Part shown: positions 61,780 to 64,000 of the stretch, piece after piece | Numbering within the stretch: position 1 is the stretch's first letter | Layout of the letters: every line of letters begins with the position of its first letter | Source of the DNA: Tenacibaculum sp. 190130A14a | Lineage (GTDB): Bacteria; Bacteroidota; Bacteroidia; Flavobacteriales; Flavobacteriaceae | NCBI RefSeq assembly: GCF_964048965.1 | Contig: NZ_OZ040189.1 | Span: 3,290,501 to 3,354,500, forward strand | DNA: 64,000 bases | Reading direction: 5' to 3' | Translations under genes and position numbers: made by a program | The notes under the pieces: model-generated | What the model saw: only the letters and a program-made list of their open reading frames with translations | Database searches by the model: none | What the model was told of the DNA's origin: nothing

Positions 61780-64000
61780 ATGAATATAAAATTAGTCACA
61801 AGAATTTTATCTTTTCTTTTTGTTTTTGTCATTACTCATAATGTAGATGCGCAAAGGAAAAAGAAGAAAAGAAAAAATCAAAAAACTACTACTACTGCTC
61901 CAGCATCAAAATCAAAAAAACCTAAAAAAGGTGAGATTCTACCTTACGAAAAGGTAGTTACCAAAAAACATACAACAGATGATGGTTTGTTTAAGGTTCA
62001 TCAAAAAGAACAGAACTATTTATTTGAAATTCCGAATTCTTTGTTAGGCAAAGAAATGTTAATGGTTACAAGGATAGCTAAAACTGCCAATGGAATTGGT
62101 TTTGGAGGAGGAAAACAAAACACGCAAGTACTTCGTTGGGAGAAAAAACATAAAAAAATACTATTAAGAGTTGTTTCTCATGCAGTAGTAGCTGACAGTA
62201 TTTTACCTGTTCATGAGGCTGTTACCAACTCTAATTTTGAACCTATCCTATTTTCTTTTCCTATAAAAGCTTTTAGTAAAGATTCATCTGCAACTGTAAT
62301 AGACGCTACTCCATTATTTACAAAAGACGTTAAAGCAATTGGATTTCCTCAATTTAGAAGAAAACGTTACAAAATAACAAAGTTAGATGGTACGCGTTCA
62401 TATATTGATAGAGTAAGTAGCTATCCTAAGAATATTGAAATCAGACACGTAAAAACATATGCTTCTAACCAACCACCATCAAATAGAAGTGTTGGTTCTG
62501 TTTCTCTAGAAATTAGTAATTCAATGATTCTTCTTCCAGAAAAGCCTATGAAACGTAGGTATTTTGATCAACGTGTAGGATGGTTTACCAGTTCTCAAAC
62601 TGATTATGGCTTAGATGTTCAAAAAAGTAAAAAAGTAACCTATTTAGATCGTTGGAGATTAGAGGTTAAAGAAGAAGACATTGAAAAATTTAAACGTGGT
62701 GAATTAGTAGAACCTAAAAAACCTATCGTTTATTATATAGATAGAGCAACTCCAAAAAAATGGAGAAAATATTTAAAGCAAGGAATTGAAGATTGGCAAG
62801 TTGCTTTTGAAGCTGCTGGGTTTAAAAATGCCATTATTGCAAAAGACCCGCCTACAAAAGAAGAAGACCCTGATTGGTCTCCAGAAGATGTAAGATATTC
62901 TGTTGTGAGATACTTAGCTTCTCCAATTCCTAATGCCAACGGGCCACACGTAAGCGATCCTCGTTCTGGTGAAATTTTAGAATCTGATATTAACTGGTAT
63001 CATAATGTAATGACTTTACTTCATAATTGGTTCTTTATTCAAACAGCCGCTATCAACCCGGAAGCAAGAAGTAACGAATTTAAGGATGAGGTTATGGGAC
63101 GTTTGATTCGTTTTGTATCAGCCCATGAAGTAGGACATACAATTGGATTACCTCATAATATGGGTAGTTCTGTTGCTTATCCAGTTGATTCACTTCGCTC
63201 TGCTTCCTTTACTAAAAAATTTGGTACTGCTCCATCTATTATGGATTATGCTCGATTCAATTATATTGCGCAACCGGAAGACAAAGGGGTTGCTTTGATG
63301 CCAGATATTGGTCCGTATGACAAATACGCTATCAGTTGGGGGTATAGACCTATTTTAAATGTTTCGGCGAAGGATGAAAAAACAACTTTAAATCAATGGA
63401 TTACAGAAAAAGCAAACAATCCTTTGTATCGTTTCGGACATCAACAAGCTCGTAATGTAATTGACCCAAGTTCTCAAACAGAAGATTTAGGAGATAATGC
63501 TATTAAAGCAAGTGAATATGGAATTAAAAATTTAAAGCGCATTTTACCTCGTTTAGAAGAATGGACCACTGAAAAAGGTGAAAATTACGATGAATTAAAT
63601 ACCATGTATGGACAACTTGTTGGACAATTTAATAGATACATGGGACATGTAAGTTCTAATATTGGAGGTGTATATGAAAACTATAAAACTGCCGATCAAG
63701 ATGGAGCTGTTTATACACATGTAGATAAAAATCATCAAAGAAACGCTTTACGTTTTATCAACGAGCAATTATTCAAAACACCTAATTGGTTAATTGATAA
63801 AAACATATATAGTAAAACAGAATTCTCTGGTTCAGGAGAAGATATTAGTCGTTTACAAGTAAGAACTTTGAATCGAATTTTAAAAACGGGACGAATGACC
63901 CGTATGATTGAAAACGAAACCTTAAATGGTAATACAGCATATACCTTGGTAAATATGATGTCTGATTTACGTAAGGGTGTTTGGAATGAAATATATAATA
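61780..64000 (+). CDS. Secreted zinc metalloprotease (DUF5117/DUF4953 type), 3' truncated by window edge
   Basis: The frame is open from ATG 61780 to the end of the window (740 codons). A signal peptide ends near NVDAQ (about 23), followed by a basic linker of KKKKRK and Thr repeats. A DUF5118/5117-like region leads to the zinc site HEVGHTIGLPH (about 450) and the Met-turn SIMDYARFNY (about 487), defining a metzincin. The large size and order fit the Bacteroidota zinc-dependent metalloproteases with DUF4953 at the C-terminus, which would lie beyond the window. Probably an extracellular or outer-membrane protease. Confidence 0.9.
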   Translation, partial: MNIKLVTRILSFLFVFVITHNVDAQRKKKKRKNQKTTTTAPASKSKKPKKGEILPYEKVVTKKHTTDDGLFKVHQKEQNYLFEIPNSLLGKEMLMVTRIAKTANGIGFGGGKQNTQVLRWEKKHKKILLRVVSHAVVADSILPVHEAVTNSNFEPILFSFPIKAFSKDSSATVIDATPLFTKDVKAIGFPQFRRKRYKITKLDGTRSYIDRVSSYPKNIEIRHVKTYASNQPPSNRSVGSVSLEISNSMILLPEKPMKRRYFDQRVGWFTSSQTDYGLDVQKSKKVTYLDRWRLEVKEEDIEKFKRGELVEPKKPIVYYIDRATPKKWRKYLKQGIEDWQVAFEAAGFKNAIIAKDPPTKEEDPDWSPEDVRYSVVRYLASPIPNANGPHVSDPRSGEILESDINWYHNVMTLLHNWFFIQTAAINPEARSNEFKDEVMGRLIRFVSAHEVGHTIGLPHNMGSSVAYPVDSLRSASFTKKFGTAPSIMDYARFNYIAQPEDKGVALMPDIGPYDKYAISWGYRPILNVSAKDEKTTLNQWITEKANNPLYRFGHQQARNVIDPSSQTEDLGDNAIKASEYGIKNLKRILPRLEEWTTEKGENYDELNTMYGQLVGQFNRYMGHVSSNIGGVYENYKTADQDGAVYTHVDKNHQRNALRFINEQLFKTPNWLIDKNIYSKTEFSGSGEDISRLQVRTLNRILKTGRMTRMIENETLNGNTAYTLVNMMSDLRKGVWNEIYN

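Overview
The window is low-GC, densely coded chromosomal DNA of a marine-type member of the Flavobacteriaceae (Bacteroidota), plausibly near Tenacibaculum or Polaribacter. The evidence is the gene content (fused IcmF mutase, tricorn-like protease, DUF6588 outer-membrane protein, stand-alone TonB plug, GbsR-type regulator, SigZ, many Lys-start lipoproteins) and the recurring Bacteroidota promoter form TTG-N18..20-TAnnTTTG. No rRNA, tRNA, CRISPR array, insertion sequence or prophage was found.

Layout. 1-5.7 kb: 3' part of a cobalamin-dependent isobutyryl-CoA-type mutase (IcmF), then a divergent Lgt-like membrane protein coupled to a Tes/MJ0619-like radical SAM enzyme and a tiny membrane protein, then a barrel-less TonB plug protein. 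5.7-9.4 kb: DUF2071 protein; a GbsR-type regulator with three small membrane proteins; an ECF sigma factor overlapping its membrane partner. 9.4-14.8 kb: RecQ and a tricorn-like protease. 14.8-22.3 kb: a complete trp operon on the minus strand (trpE-G-D-C-F-lipoprotein-B-A) preceded by an unannotated 17-residue leader peptide with three consecutive Trp codons and an attenuator. 22.5-32.7 kb: asnB, an XRE/membrane regulator, a CPBP protease, a lipoprotein, gyrB, a DUF6588 protein, mdh, ftsE. 32.8-43.9 kb: TPR protein plus outer-membrane barrel, a membrane-anchored LuxR-type regulator, an Ala/Na+ symporter, a peptidase, an amidohydrolase. 43.9-45.1 kb: DUF3703, a 42-residue Cys-rich metallothionein-like peptide, and SigZ. 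45.1-46.6 kb: a 2TM SLATT/DUF4231-like protein, DUF2188 and a Rossmann/TIR-like protein, resembling a small conflict module.

46.6-56.2 kb is the most striking region: the Nudix-wHTH regulator nrtR, then prs, DUF4291, ADP-ribosylglycohydrolase, macrodomain, RNA 2'-phosphotransferase (Tpt1/KptA), sirtuin, calcineurin-like phosphatase, NADAR, a P-loop ATPase and an arrestin-like membrane protein, closed by nadV (nicotinamide phosphoribosyltransferase). Genes overlap or nearly touch. The same inverted repeat TTGCGT-N7-ACGCAA lies on the predicted promoters of both prs and nadV, and a degenerate copy lies before nrtR. I infer one regulon: Tpt1 and Sir2 consume NAD and release nicotinamide, Prs plus NadV rebuild NMN from nicotinamide, and DraG, macrodomain and NADAR clear ADP-ribosyl products.

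56.3-64 kb: YgiQ radical SAM protein, an M61 peptidase with PDZ domain, a DUF2846 protein, a DJ-1/PfpI lipoprotein, and the 5' part of a large secreted zinc metalloprotease that runs off the right edge.
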